Source of the DNA: Urechis unicinctus
Taxonomy: Eukaryota > Annelida > Polychaeta > Xenopneusta > Urechidae
Reading direction: 5' to 3'
Assembly: GCA_034190875.2 (NCBI GenBank)
Contig: CM067356.1
Span: 52,636,763-52,700,762, forward strand
DNA: 64,000 nt
The notes below the pieces were generated by a model that had not been told where the DNA came from, ran no database searches, and saw nothing but the letters and a program-made list of their open reading frames with translations. Position 1 is the first letter of the stretch. Each line of letters begins with the position of its first letter. This document shows positions 11,887-21,282 of this stretch, in pieces. Position numbers and translations under genes: made by a program.

Positions 11887-12059
11887 GGACGTGCAACATT
11901 GAATGGTGTGGCCAGAAGCATAACCGATGGCTGCATTTCCCTAGACCTGCTGGCTCAAGCACTCATTCATAGTCACAATCAGCTACTGCTTCTCAGCCAG
12001 AACTACCTAACCAACCAAACCAACAGAAAGTCATCTGAGCGACAACGATTATGAACCAT

Positions 12060-13535
12060 GGGAAAGTGTCACTACCTCTCAAGCCGGTTCTGGTGAAGGC
12101 TGCTAGTGGAGACTACGTTGTGGAATATGCGCTCCACGACAACTGTTGAAATGGCACCCTGTGTACAGATAGACTTGTGAAGAGACTTGGACTTCCTGCA
12201 GAAACCTTAAAAGCTTCCTTTACTACAGTCAATCAGCGAGCCACAGAAGTGCAGTGCAAGTCAGTTGACCTTGAGCTCAGAAGTCTATCTGATGAGACCA
12301 TACACACTCTGACCAAGGTGTTGACAAGACCAAGCCTTAACATCAGTATAAACAGTCTTGTGACTGGCGATGAGCTGCACATACCAGAGGTAGATGTAGC
12401 AGCAGTTGACCTCCTTATAAGACAAGACGACCCTGATCTACTTATACCCCTTGAAACCCGTGAAGGAGGTGCTGGCGCGTCGTTTGCAGTAAGGACCTTT
12501 TTAGGCTGGGGAATCAACGGACCATTAGCAAGACATGATAAGCGAAACTCTGAGTACACCAGCCACTATGTGGACCTCACTTTGGACAAGAAAGTAGAGA
12601 AGTTCTGGCGACTTGATAATCCTTCTGGACGTGAGAGTCAAGCATTATCCATCAGTGATAGGAGGTCACAACCCCCTTGTTTGCCGGATAACTTAGGGAT
12701 GGCTGAGCACCAACTGAGTCTTCTAGGGAAAAGGCTGCTCAAAGATGACAATCTGAAACATAAGTACACACAGAGCATAAAAGAAACCATGGAAAAGGGA
12801 TATGCCGAGGAGATAGCAGAAGAAGATGTGACCGGAGCGGATGGATATGTTTGGTATGTACCCCATCATGCTGTGACCCATCCTAGAAAGAAAGACAAAT
12901 TACCGGATCTGATAAACAAGCTTATTGGGGTGCTGCTGAGATTCAGTCAGGAACCTATAGCTGTAATGTCTGACATAGAAAGAATGTTCAACCAGGTGCG
13001 AGTGTGTAAAGAAGACCGAGATGCTCTGCGCTTCCTGTGGTGGAATGAGGAAGATCCAACCAAGGAGCCAATAAAATACCGTATGGCTACTCACCTCTTC
13101 CGGGGCGTTTGGAGCCCCAGTTGTGCAAGTTACGCCTTAAAAAGGACCGCTGATGATTTGGGAGATGGATTTGATCCTGAGAGAGTAAAGACCATTGACA
13201 AGAACTTTAACGTAGATGACTGTCTCAAGTCAGTGCCCTCCACAGGGATAGCCATTCGCCTTGTGTGGGAACTTCGTGAGCTGCTTGCCCTCCGTGACTT
13301 CAGGCTCACTAAGTTTGTTTCAAATTCTAGGGAGGTGCTCAGGTCTCTCCCTGAAACTGAAAGGTCTAAGAACTTGGTGAATCTTGACTTGGATGGTGAA
13401 AATCTACCGAAAGAAAGAACATTAGGAGTCTTTTGGGATGTAGAACATGATTGCTTCGGATTTGCCTCATTGCTGGCAAAAAATTCACCAACCAAGTGCA
13501 TTGGGGTTTGTGTCGCCGTTTGTTCTTCAGACTAA
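12060..13535 (+). pseudogene. BEL/Pao protease and reverse transcriptase
   Basis: The longest open part (12177-13535, 452 codons) begins inside a DUF1758-type aspartic protease region and runs into the RT. Visible RT features are SDIERMFNQVRV with the first catalytic aspartate, YRMATHLFRGVWSPSCASYALKR split over two motifs, and NVDDCL, the Pao version of the YxDD box. A stop lies upstream in the protease (about 12149) and the frame closes at 13535 before RNase H. The family copies RNA to DNA in cytoplasmic particles. This copy lacks an intact polyprotein. Confidence 0.85.
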
Positions 13536-13619
13536 GCGAATCTTCCAGTCCCTGTGCGGGCAGCGATCATACCAAAGGAACTAATGGTCGCGTTCGAAAG
13601 ATGACCTACAGGCCATAGT

Positions 13620-15364
13620 TAAATTGAAGATCCCAAGATACATAAACCAGCCAGTCGGCGCACAATTGCATCATTTCTCTGAAGCATCAGAGCAAGGGCA
13701 TGGTGCTGTTTCCTTCTTGAGATTGACAGATAGAGAAGGAAAGGTGCACTGGCCAAATCGTAGCATGCTCCACTAAAATCTATGACTATCACAAGACTGA
13801 ACTCGCTGCTGCAGTAGACTCCATACACTGATAGTGTTGCAGTACCTGAGAAACGAGGATAGAAGATTTTAAACGTTTGGGGCAACCCGGGATGCTGAGA
13901 TAGGCAGTCACTCGAATCCTACTCAGTGGAGACACGTAGATACTGCCTCAAACCATGCGGATGATGCATCAAGAGGTGTGAATGCTGAGGACTTGACAAA
14001 GAGTGAGCGGTGGTTGAGAGGACCACCATTCTTATTGGATAGGATGGAACTTTGGCCCAGGCAGCCAGAGCGTGAGAACCTGGCGTTGGATGTGACTGCA
14101 GAAGTGAAGAAAGAACAGAAAGCATTCTTCCCTTGGATGCACTCTTCAAAAGATACTGATCCTGGTTAAAGCTCAAAAAGGCTGTAGCATGGATACGCAG
14201 GATCAAGGACTATCTTCGCAAGATACCAGTTAATGCTGAGGCTTATTTATCTCTATGGGAGATGGAAATATCGGAGAAAGCGATACTTACCTATATACAA
14301 AGTAATGCTTTCCCTTCAAAGATGCATCTGAAGGCGTTGGCCAAACTGTCTCCTGTGTATGACGAAGGCGTTCTGCGTGCTGGAGGACGTCAGGCTCATG
14401 CTCCTTTAAGCTATTTTTCCCAAGGACCACTCAGTAACTGAGCTCATCATCAACCATTACCATATTGTGTACGGTGTCAGTGGCGTGGAAAAAGTACTTT
14501 CAGAAGTTTTGGCCCCGGAAAGGGCGTACAACTGTGAAACGGATCCTCAGTAAGTGTCTGGCATGCAAGAAGAGAAAATCGCCAACCGAATCTCAGCAGA
14601 TGTCTGACCTGCCTGAAGATAGAGTTACTCCTGGGGGATCCTTCCTTCTCTAAAGTTGGTGTGGATTATTTTGGCCCTATACTCATGAAACGAGGACGAT
14701 GTTAGCACAAGAGGTTGGGATGCCTTCAGATGTCCTTAAAGAGTGGAATCAGGAAAAAAATCCATGGCTACCTGCTGCAGAAAAATGTTAGGTGGTTGTT
14801 CAACCCGCTAGCTTCCTCTCACATGGGTGGCGGATGGGAAAGACAGATCAGGACAGTGCGGGCTCACATCCTTGGACTTGGTGATGAACAAACCTTACCG
14901 ATAAAACCCTGAGCACTCTGATGTGCAATGTAGAAAGCATCGTCAATGGCAGACCTTTGAATAAGCTCTCAGAGGATCCCACCCACCCAAGGCCACTAAC
15001 GCCAAATCATCTTCTACTCTCTGTCGCCTGGGAAGTTTGTCCTACAGGATGTCTATCGACACAAGTGGAGGCAGGTGAATTACCTCAGTGATGTGTTCTG
15101 GAGACGTTGGCTTAAAGAACATCTCCCATCTCTACAGGAAAGGCCAAATTGGCTATTGCCTTACAGGAATTTACAGTCAGGAGATCTTGTGCTGATAAGT
15201 TCTGCGAGAAATCGTTGGCCTCTTGGTCTGGTTGTGCAGACATACCTAGGACAGGACGGTCTTGTATGGAGCGTTAAGATTAAGACGCAGAATGGTATCT
15301 TCGAACGCCCTGCCTCCAAAGTGTGCTTGCTGGAGGCCTATCTCGTAAACCATGATGTAAATTG
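13620..15364 (+). pseudogene. BEL/Pao RNase H/integrase region, degraded
   Basis: Scattered frames continue the polyprotein. At about 14520-14610 there is an integrase zinc-binding-like CLACKKRKSPT segment. At about 14650 a GVDYFGPILMKRG stretch gives the first integrase aspartate region, and at about 14820 an HMGGGWERQIRTVR stretch holds the glutamate region. From 15075 to 15364 an open 96-codon C-terminal piece (LQSGDLVLIS, RWPLGLVVQTY) is typical of BEL integrase C-termini. Multiple frame changes separate these pieces. Confidence 0.75.
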
Positions 15365-15478
15365 AACTGTAGTTTAAGGTTAGAGATTAAGTGTATTTGA
15401 ACTTATGCACTTTATCTGAATATTTTAGCAAGTTTGTGTTCTCAAAGTTCGATTGAGATTTAATGATTTAAGAGTGTT

Positions 15479-16367
15479 TGAAATTGTGCAGGGATAGACT
15501 GACAGGGCATATGAATGTTGAGGACAAACGCTACTGGCTAGCTATCCAACATGAAATCTTCTACCTGGAATGTACCACAGACCAGCGATACTGATACATC
15601 TGTCATATCTGCTCGAATAAGTGACGACACATGAAATAAATGTCATAGCGGCGATAGCGGTTGAAAATGAGAGGAAATTGACATTTAGAAATGTGTGTGA
15701 TTGCTTAACAGGGAGATATGCTACCAATATCACCAAAAGAAAAAACTATTGATAAGGTTTTAGCTCCCCTTTAGAGCTCTCTATCACTCAGAAACCCTGT
15801 ATAACATAAATGCATGTTTTTTATAAGCCCGAAAGCAATCGCGTGCTCTTGTAGCACAAACATGCATTGCCATGTAAAAGTGCGATCCACGTTGTCAGCT
15901 ATTGTTGTTTTGTTACCTAGTAAGTACAAATGAGCACTAAATCGCATACACAACATGTCATTGGACGTATGGCGGTGTGAATGATAGCATGTCGTCCTTT
16001 GTTATAAGTTCCGGCCACATTGAGCCCATCCTCATACAGAAGCGGATTCAATTAATGCTGAAAGCATGCCAACATTTACAGCAATGTTGTTACAGTAATC
16101 TAATGTTTCCGAGCAGCTGAACTCATCACAAGGTGCTGCAGATAAGTTGTCATCTCTTGATGCCTTCAATTAGCATCATGATAGTAGCAGGTCACATGGA
16201 AAGTTATTTTTAGTTTGGCATAAAAAAAACAGCAACTGATATTAGCTGAGCATAAACAATTCCACCATCTTCTGGTATAATCGCCGTTTTCTGCTTTTGA
16301 TATCTAGTACGGTCTACCAAGTGCCGTACGTGGTTTTTAAAACACGTCCCTTAAAAAATAAGAAATC
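15479..16367. other. No gene seen (left flank of Polinton)
   Basis: AT-rich sequence between the BEL/Pao remnant and the Polinton target duplication. No coding or structured feature is recognised. Confidence 0.6.
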
Positions 16368-16372
16368 GGACT
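16368..16372. repeat. Polinton target-site duplication, left copy (GGACT)
   Basis: GGACT directly precedes the left inverted repeat and recurs at 31470-31474 directly after the right one. The next base (A) is also shared on the right but on the left coincides with the first base of the repeat. The duplication is therefore either 5 bp, or 6 bp with one A lost at the left junction. Confidence 0.85.
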
Positions 16373-16563
16373 AGTAGTATAGATGTTAGCGGTACTGACA
16401 CACCTATCTCATATGATTATGGCACACCTATCTCATATGGGTGCAACCCAGAAAACACACATATACAGGGTGACTCACATGAGCCAGCGAACCGCTCGCA
16501 CCTCCCCCCACCATATGGTACCATATGAGCCCAGCCCTTCCAGCCCCTATGGTATAGGCCCAC
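16373..16563 (+). repeat. Polinton left terminal inverted repeat (191 bp)
   Basis: Reverse complement of 31279-31469. The only difference I find is T versus A in GATGTNAGC near 16386. It contains internal short direct repeats of CACACCTATCTCATATG near its outer end. Homology stops abruptly after GGCCCAC. Confidence 0.95.
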
Positions 16564-16571
16564 ACCAGTAG

Positions 16572-17474
16572 TTAGTCACCATAGAGGTCATTGAGTGATA
16601 AATATCTGCGACCGTCGCTGTAAGTTCCATTTTTCACGCGGTTGAGGTCCTGTATAAACTGGGCAACCTTAGCGTCGTTCTTCTCGATAAAGTCGGGATC
16701 GGGACGAGCGGTTATCAATCTCATCGTAAAGAGCTTCCTCAACAGTAGAAAGCCCCCGTCGGCCTCTCTGTGATCCCACTCGGTCTTCCCAACCAAGGAC
16801 CGTGATGCTCCTGTTCCAAGCCCAGGCAACTATTAAACCTCCCGTTCGCACTATAGTCGCCGTCTTCAAGCCCCTCAATGGACACCCACCCCCAAGCCAC
16901 CGTCTCCTTATACTTCTTCTGATCCTTGTGATACACCTGGTTATACGTCTCAGCTCTCCCCAGGTCCTCAAAAGAGCACAACCGGAAAACGCAGTCGACA
17001 AACACCCCGATGGTTGCCACCGGACTGAGGTGCAACCCCAGGACTCCTAGTGTAGGGGCACTTTATCTCGAGCAGCACAACCTCCTCTGGATGCCCCAGA
17101 CAGACAGCATCCACTTCAGCCTGCCGGATTGGGAGCACACAAAAGCCATCCGGAGAGTAGGCCGTCGCGCCGCCCTCAATATAGATATTATTTCCGTAGA
17201 CCTTGGTGTCGTACGCCTTCTCCAATACCGCAATTGCAACCTCCTCAAAAGTCGTACCCCAGAGGCAGGGTGTGCTAAAGCGAACACCCCCGTTGCTAGT
17301 TTTTTCTGTCAGCTTCTTGCTATAGCTGCTGAAGTAGTTTTGCCCTATGATAGAGGAGTAGTCACTTCCTCCAACGCAGCCCTTCCTCGTGGTCTCCCAC
17401 TGGTCCGTATTTTGTTTGACTCCAGTATGATCGTTGCAGAAAGATTTTATCGCCGCCTCCATTATATCTAGCAA
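16572..17474 (-). pseudogene. YqaJ/alkaline-nuclease-type exonuclease, broken
   Basis: Likely a viral recombination/replication nuclease of the YqaJ (lambda-exonuclease-like PD-(D/E)XK) type. The N-terminal 150 codons from about 17474 show the family layout: RKGCVGGSDYSSIIG (substrate loop with GGSD), LWGTTFEEVAIAV (helix with acidic residue), YSPDGF (catalytic aspartate) and LLEIKCPYTR (E-x-K motif). Family members then have a short Tyr/Gln-containing segment. Here that segment appears to be missing and the frame changes at about 17035-17055. It continues in a second frame (ATIGVFVDCVFRLCSFEDLGRA to about 16740) and a third (DPDFIEKNDAKVAQFIQDL) ending at 16572. Open frame also extends upstream of the first Met towards 17540. 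It is the outermost gene of the left arm. Confidence 0.75.
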
Positions 17475-17540
17475 TCCCCACTCTTCAAATGGACTGTCAG
17501 GGTCATACCTTAGCAGGTCTAGGGGGCGATTCTGCCGCTT

Positions 17541-18055
17541 TCAAACATTTTTAATGTCACTTTTCATTTGACTATATTTCATGATCTCGACCGAAACGAG
17601 CTTAAACTCATCATCTGAGATATACCCATCTTCAAGCGCCGCCGATACAATGTCAGCAATGGTATTCAATTTGCTCTGAGCGAGAATGCGGATCTTGTCA
17701 TGCTTTTTTAACTTAATGGTCAGACGCCGACTGATGAATTTTCCAGCAATTACAAGTAGCCCACAAGCGGCTCCAGTAGCACCCAACACTGTGGCAATAG
17801 GAATGGCAACTACTGTAGACATTACACCTGCACCACTTGCGCCAAGACACATACCCACAGCAACTAAAGCAGTGTCTACAGCGTCCACTGAGTTTACTGC
17901 ACACCTATATTTTTTTTGTACATAGCACCATATTTTTCAATTTCTTTCCCAAGGTATTGCTTCTTAAGACTGATCTCATTCAGCCGATAGGAGTGCCCCA
18001 GATCACATGGAGGAGGCTCCGGATTTAATGGTGCAGTCGTTGGTTGTTGTTTCAT
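17541..18055 (-). pseudogene. Conserved Polinton two-helix membrane protein, one-base frame break
   Basis: The best start is ATG 18055-18053. A Pro-rich N-terminus is followed by a charged helix containing SYRLNEISLKKQYLGKEIEK and YGAMYKK, then an A8 run (17910-17917 on the minus strand) where the frame shifts by one base. The remainder continues in the next frame as a 115-codon stretch. It has two glycine/alanine-rich membrane segments (residues about 6-50 of that stretch), KFISRRLTIKLKKHDKIRIL, and the C-terminal helix GYISDDEFKLVSVEIMKY. I recognise the arrangement as a conserved protein of animal Polintons with no established function. A diverged copy of its C-terminal helix occurs in the remnant near 50330-50440. 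The A-run could be a real mutation or an assembly indel. Confidence 0.7.
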
Positions 18056-18076
18056 ACTGTCTTTGTATACATAAGT

Positions 18077-18742
18077 CTATATATCAAGTTCAATTAGGAG
18101 TGAAGCTACAGACCAAGTCGCCCCTCGGTTTTGTGTGGTTGTATAAAAGTTAATAACGTTGCCTTCTTCTAGCTGTAAAGACTGGTCTAAAGTTATTACA
18201 ACAGCCCGTTGGTTAGCAGGCTTACTTATTCCTACCACTTGATTCGTTCCATTAATAACAGGAACGACTGCTATAGGACCAGCATCAGCACCAACACCCG
18301 AAGTCAACCCCATACGAATGATCTTGCCATTACATAATATGGTATATCCACAGCTTGAGTCTTGTGAGTCTCGACCCCTAGCCCCATGACCAAACGACCA
18401 CTCATATCCTCTGCGAAGGGGGCCACTTGCTTCTGCCCATATAGTAATGAGTGGTTTCGTCTTTTCATCTACGTATCGTCTCAGGTACCTGTTCTGCTGT
18501 ATATATTCAGCATCAATATACTTTTTATGAACAGCATCCTTCGGTGAAGTCGGGTCTCCCAACTGAACGATTTTATTATCTCCCATTTCAAGGTCTCCAG
18601 TCATAGTACCGCCACTTTTATCCATTTTTTTTTAGCCACCAATAGATACATAGGTCTTTGTGGCATATTCCGATAGGTCGGCACCCTGAACAGTGCTTGC
18701 CGGTTTTTGCCTAGGTCCATAAATACTCGTTTTTATTGACAT
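18077..18742 (-). pseudogene. Fibre-like protein with phage tail-fibre repeat, in-frame stop
   Basis: The ORF appears to start at ATG 18742-18740, overlapping the end of the upstream gene. After 38 codons (ending YATKTYVSIGG) an in-frame TAA at 18634-18632 interrupts it, and the same frame continues to 18077. Right after the stop is SGGTMTGDLEMGDNKIVQLG, followed by DAVHKKYIDA, a repeat well known from bacteriophage tail-fibre shafts. A short coiled region precedes a C-terminal beta-rich domain of about 110 residues ending SVASLLIELDI, which looks like a small jelly-roll or C1q-like knob. By analogy it could be a receptor-binding fibre of the virion; that is inference. A diverged remnant near 50690-50960 keeps the start region and the repeat. 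Confidence 0.65.
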
Positions 18743-19421
18743 CTTGTAAATTTAAGAACAACGCTAACAGGTAAGTCGTGGTTATCTAATAGCCTTCCTT
18801 TATTATCGCGTAACTGAACCTTTAACTCATGCACTGTTCCACTAGTGACACGCTTACAGACAGGATTAGCGATGTTCGTGGTTATAATATCACCGAAAGA
18901 GCCACCCTCTAAGCCAACAACTTCAAGAAGCGTAGTGGGCGCACCATCTAGCATGTTGTGTGTGTGGTACTGACTTTATCGAGGTGAACATAAATTGTGT
19001 TAAAGATGCTAAAGTTGATGGGCCGGTCACCTATGTAAGTACCTGAAGGTATCCACCCCCCACTGAGGCCGTCAAGACCCAACATTGTTAACACTCCGCC
19101 TGTTATGTGCGCACCCACATTGTCTGGAACTGTTAGGGTAATAACCCCATTTACAGCATCAACCTCCAAACCGATACCTAATGGTGTAATATGCTCCTGA
19201 AGAAGGCTTAAGCTCCAGAGGCCTGGTTTTAATGCAGCATATCCTCTCTCTTCTGAAGTCCTTGACCGCCATGCAATGCTCTCGTCTGATTCTAGATTGT
19301 ACCAGCCCACAGTATACGTGATTGACCTTAGGCCAACACATAGATCGCCCACAGTGTTGTCAATAGGTTTTTGCAGGGACACAGCGCCGCCGCTTTGAAC
19401 ATTTAACAGAGTGTGATACAT
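18733..19421 (-). pseudogene. Candidate minor capsid/penton-type protein, 2-bp frameshift
   Basis: Starts at ATG 19421-19419 (MYHTLLNVQSG). About 230 residues are encoded, beta-rich with regularly spaced hydrophobic stretches (LRSITYTVGWYN, LKPGLWSLSLLQEHI, GGWIPSGTYIGDRPINFSI). The C-terminus is DNHDLPVSVVLKF. The frame shifts inside a GT-rich tract at about 18955-18966. The remnant at 1608-1922 has two fewer bases there and reads through, so a GT expansion in this copy is likely. The family is conserved in Polintons next to capsid genes. I infer a minor virion protein, possibly the penton-type single jelly roll, from position and beta-rich character, not from a diagnostic motif. Confidence 0.65.
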
Positions 19422-19427
19422 AGCACT

Positions 19428-20747
19428 ATGAATAAACAAGCCTTTAGTTTCAATAGAAAAGCTACCCCATATGGTGCGGGCGGAGTGTATCCAGCCACAT
19501 ATGGTGTGGGAGATAAACTAACCCGACAAACAATTCAAGTTGTTCACAATGGTGGTACATTCACAGCAAAGTTTCCTGATCTATTCAGTAACTATAAGGT
19601 GCCGCCGGTAACAGCGGACAAAGTAGTAAAAGACTGGTTGACAAATCCAATGCAGTTTTGGCAGAACCAGTTAAACTTTGCAGTGTGGTGTGCATCAGCC
19701 GGCTGCGGCGTGTCCTACCAGGACCACCTCGAGGCTGGGATTCCACTCGTGAAAGCTCTCTACACCTTTCACCTTTATTACACAGTGCGTCGCCTATTAG
19801 CAGAACTGCAAGGGCCTCTACCTCAGGATCATGCCTATGACCCCTATAACAATACATATGACAAGAGGGCATATGAGAGACTCTGCACTAACTTTGGTGT
19901 TCAACCAAACACAGACTGGCGCCAGAAGGCAACCGTAGCTAATAGTAGCCTTGGTATCTTATATGCACATGATGCGTATGATTACGGGAGTGTCGTCAAG
20001 GTTGCTGGTCGAAACGTTCGTTATGACCCTACACGGATGGCCTTTGAGGCAGAAAAGGATACAAAGCCAGGTTTTGCTCACGCGAAAAACCTACAATCCT
20101 TTCAGGAGAGAATGGGTGCTGTTTTACATCTAGCACAGGGACCTGAAGCAGACGAGGCCTGGAGTACCTTCATACTGGACACGTCTGAGGGTTTCACACA
20201 AACCGGCGTTGAGCGAATTAACGACAGCATCAGGAGCTATGTATGGGCCATTCTTGAGGCTCAGGCGCAGACCCGCTCAGAGATACTAGGTGTTGGAACG
20301 TCCTTTGATGCTCAAAAGCAATTTCAGGTCAACGTTGAGGATGCCATCAACTCCCCAGTGGATATTCCATCATCTATCCGACGGTATCAGAACGTCCTCC
20401 AGAATGCCTCTTCAAAGGTTGATTATGTGTTTGGAACGGGCCTGTACATGTCTCCGTCTGATATGTGCCTCGCCATTGGAGACGTTGCTGGGTACAACAA
20501 TCTGATTACCATTGCAACTGAGGAACAGCAGATCGGCAGCAATACTGATGTCAACGCGGTTCCGGTTGTTCCAGATAGAGGAAGCTTTGACCCTACGCCA
20601 GATACAGATACAGATATGGAACTCTCCTCTCCAGGGCCCGCCCCTATGGCCGAGACCGGTCTGCGTGGGGCGCACGAGGATGAGAAAACCGCTCTTATTA
20701 TAGGCGGAATCGCTATAGGCTTAGCTGTGCTTTGGTTTGCTACGTAG
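19428..20747 (+). CDS. Conserved Polinton tail-anchored protein, function unknown
   Basis: An intact ORF of 439 codons from ATG 19428 (a GTG-initiated extension to 19413 is less likely in a eukaryote). The start lies 6 bases from the divergent ATG at 19421. The N-terminal third contains the distinctive NPMQFWQNQLNFAVWCASAG motif. The middle is helical, with conserved stretches such as DDAYD-like acidic turns, INDSIRSYVWAILEAQAQTR and SPVDIPSSIRRYQNV. A Pro/Asp/Thr-rich linker precedes a C-terminal hydrophobic anchor (LIIGGIAIGLAVLWFAT) that ends the protein. This topology suggests a membrane- or virion-anchored protein. I know of no assigned function. The remnant at 2095-3382 conserves both ends and varies in the linker. 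Confidence 0.8.
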   Translation: MNKQAFSFNRKATPYGAGGVYPATYGVGDKLTRQTIQVVHNGGTFTAKFPDLFSNYKVPPVTADKVVKDWLTNPMQFWQNQLNFAVWCASAGCGVSYQDHLEAGIPLVKALYTFHLYYTVRRLLAELQGPLPQDHAYDPYNNTYDKRAYERLCTNFGVQPNTDWRQKATVANSSLGILYAHDAYDYGSVVKVAGRNVRYDPTRMAFEAEKDTKPGFAHAKNLQSFQERMGAVLHLAQGPEADEAWSTFILDTSEGFTQTGVERINDSIRSYVWAILEAQAQTRSEILGVGTSFDAQKQFQVNVEDAINSPVDIPSSIRRYQNVLQNASSKVDYVFGTGLYMSPSDMCLAIGDVAGYNNLITIATEEQQIGSNTDVNAVPVVPDRGSFDPTPDTDTDMELSSPGPAPMAETGLRGAHEDEKTALIIGGIAIGLAVLWFAT

Positions 20748-21273
20748 TAAGTCACGGAGTATCAGGAGGATAACTCCCCCCACCGCCACAAGTGCGGCCC
20801 ATACATGTTCTGCCATCCAACCAGCCACCTTTGCAGCTGACGTAAGCAGCCATGATACGATGGAGCCAATGATTCCTGGAAGGGCAGCTGCTGCCTTACC
20901 GGCTAGGCTCTTCAGGACGTTTGCCAAGGAGTTCAGCTGTTTTTTAATCCATTCCTTTAAACCAGGCTTATCAGCTGGTGTCGGCGTTGGTGCCGGGGTT
21001 GGACTAGTGCTCCCTCCGCCCGTCAAAGCAACTACCAGGGTCGAGATTGCCAATCCAAACGCAGTTAGTATGGAGGCTATTGTTATACCCTGCTCTCGGA
21101 ACAGAGTGCGTACACGCTCAGCTAGCGTTGTGTCCTCGTTAAGAAGTCTGTTGATCGTTTCCCTGATGCGGTTAATTTGGGTTCGCAGACGTTCACGGTT
21201 TACAGAGGCAGCCTCAATACGGACACGCCGCAGGTCCTGCAGCTCTGCAAGCTCATTTGCTTGGAATCTCCAT
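20721..21273 (-). pseudogene. Small Polinton membrane/coiled-coil protein, frame broken near start
   Basis: Homologous to the intact 177-codon ORF at 3375-3908. ATG 21273 is followed after six codons by TGA, because one extra A is present (21256-21258) relative to the remnant. From there the long frame is open without a Met to 20721. It includes a charged helix (LRTQINRIRETINR, NEDTTLAERVRTL), a hydrophobic segment (ILTAFGLAISTLVVALTGG), a Thr/Pro linker and an amphipathic region with AAAALPGIIGSIVSWLL. The last codons overlap the 3' end of the convergent 444-aa gene. No assigned function. The composition resembles membrane-active capsid proteins, which is only a suggestion. Confidence 0.6.
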
Positions 21274-21282
21274 GCTCGACTA

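Larger units (their letters stand above)
10276..15478 (+). mobile_element. Decayed BEL/Pao LTR retrotransposon
   Basis: Internal sequence encodes, in order, a BEL-type gag, an aspartic protease/RT region of the Pao class, an integrase zinc-binding and catalytic part, and the C-terminal integrase segment. A stretch of about 40 bases at 10276-10316, built around GATTGAGATTTAATGATTTA, recurs at 15437-15478. This is probably what is left of matching LTRs. Many in-frame stops and frame changes show that it is old and inactive. Confidence 0.85.
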
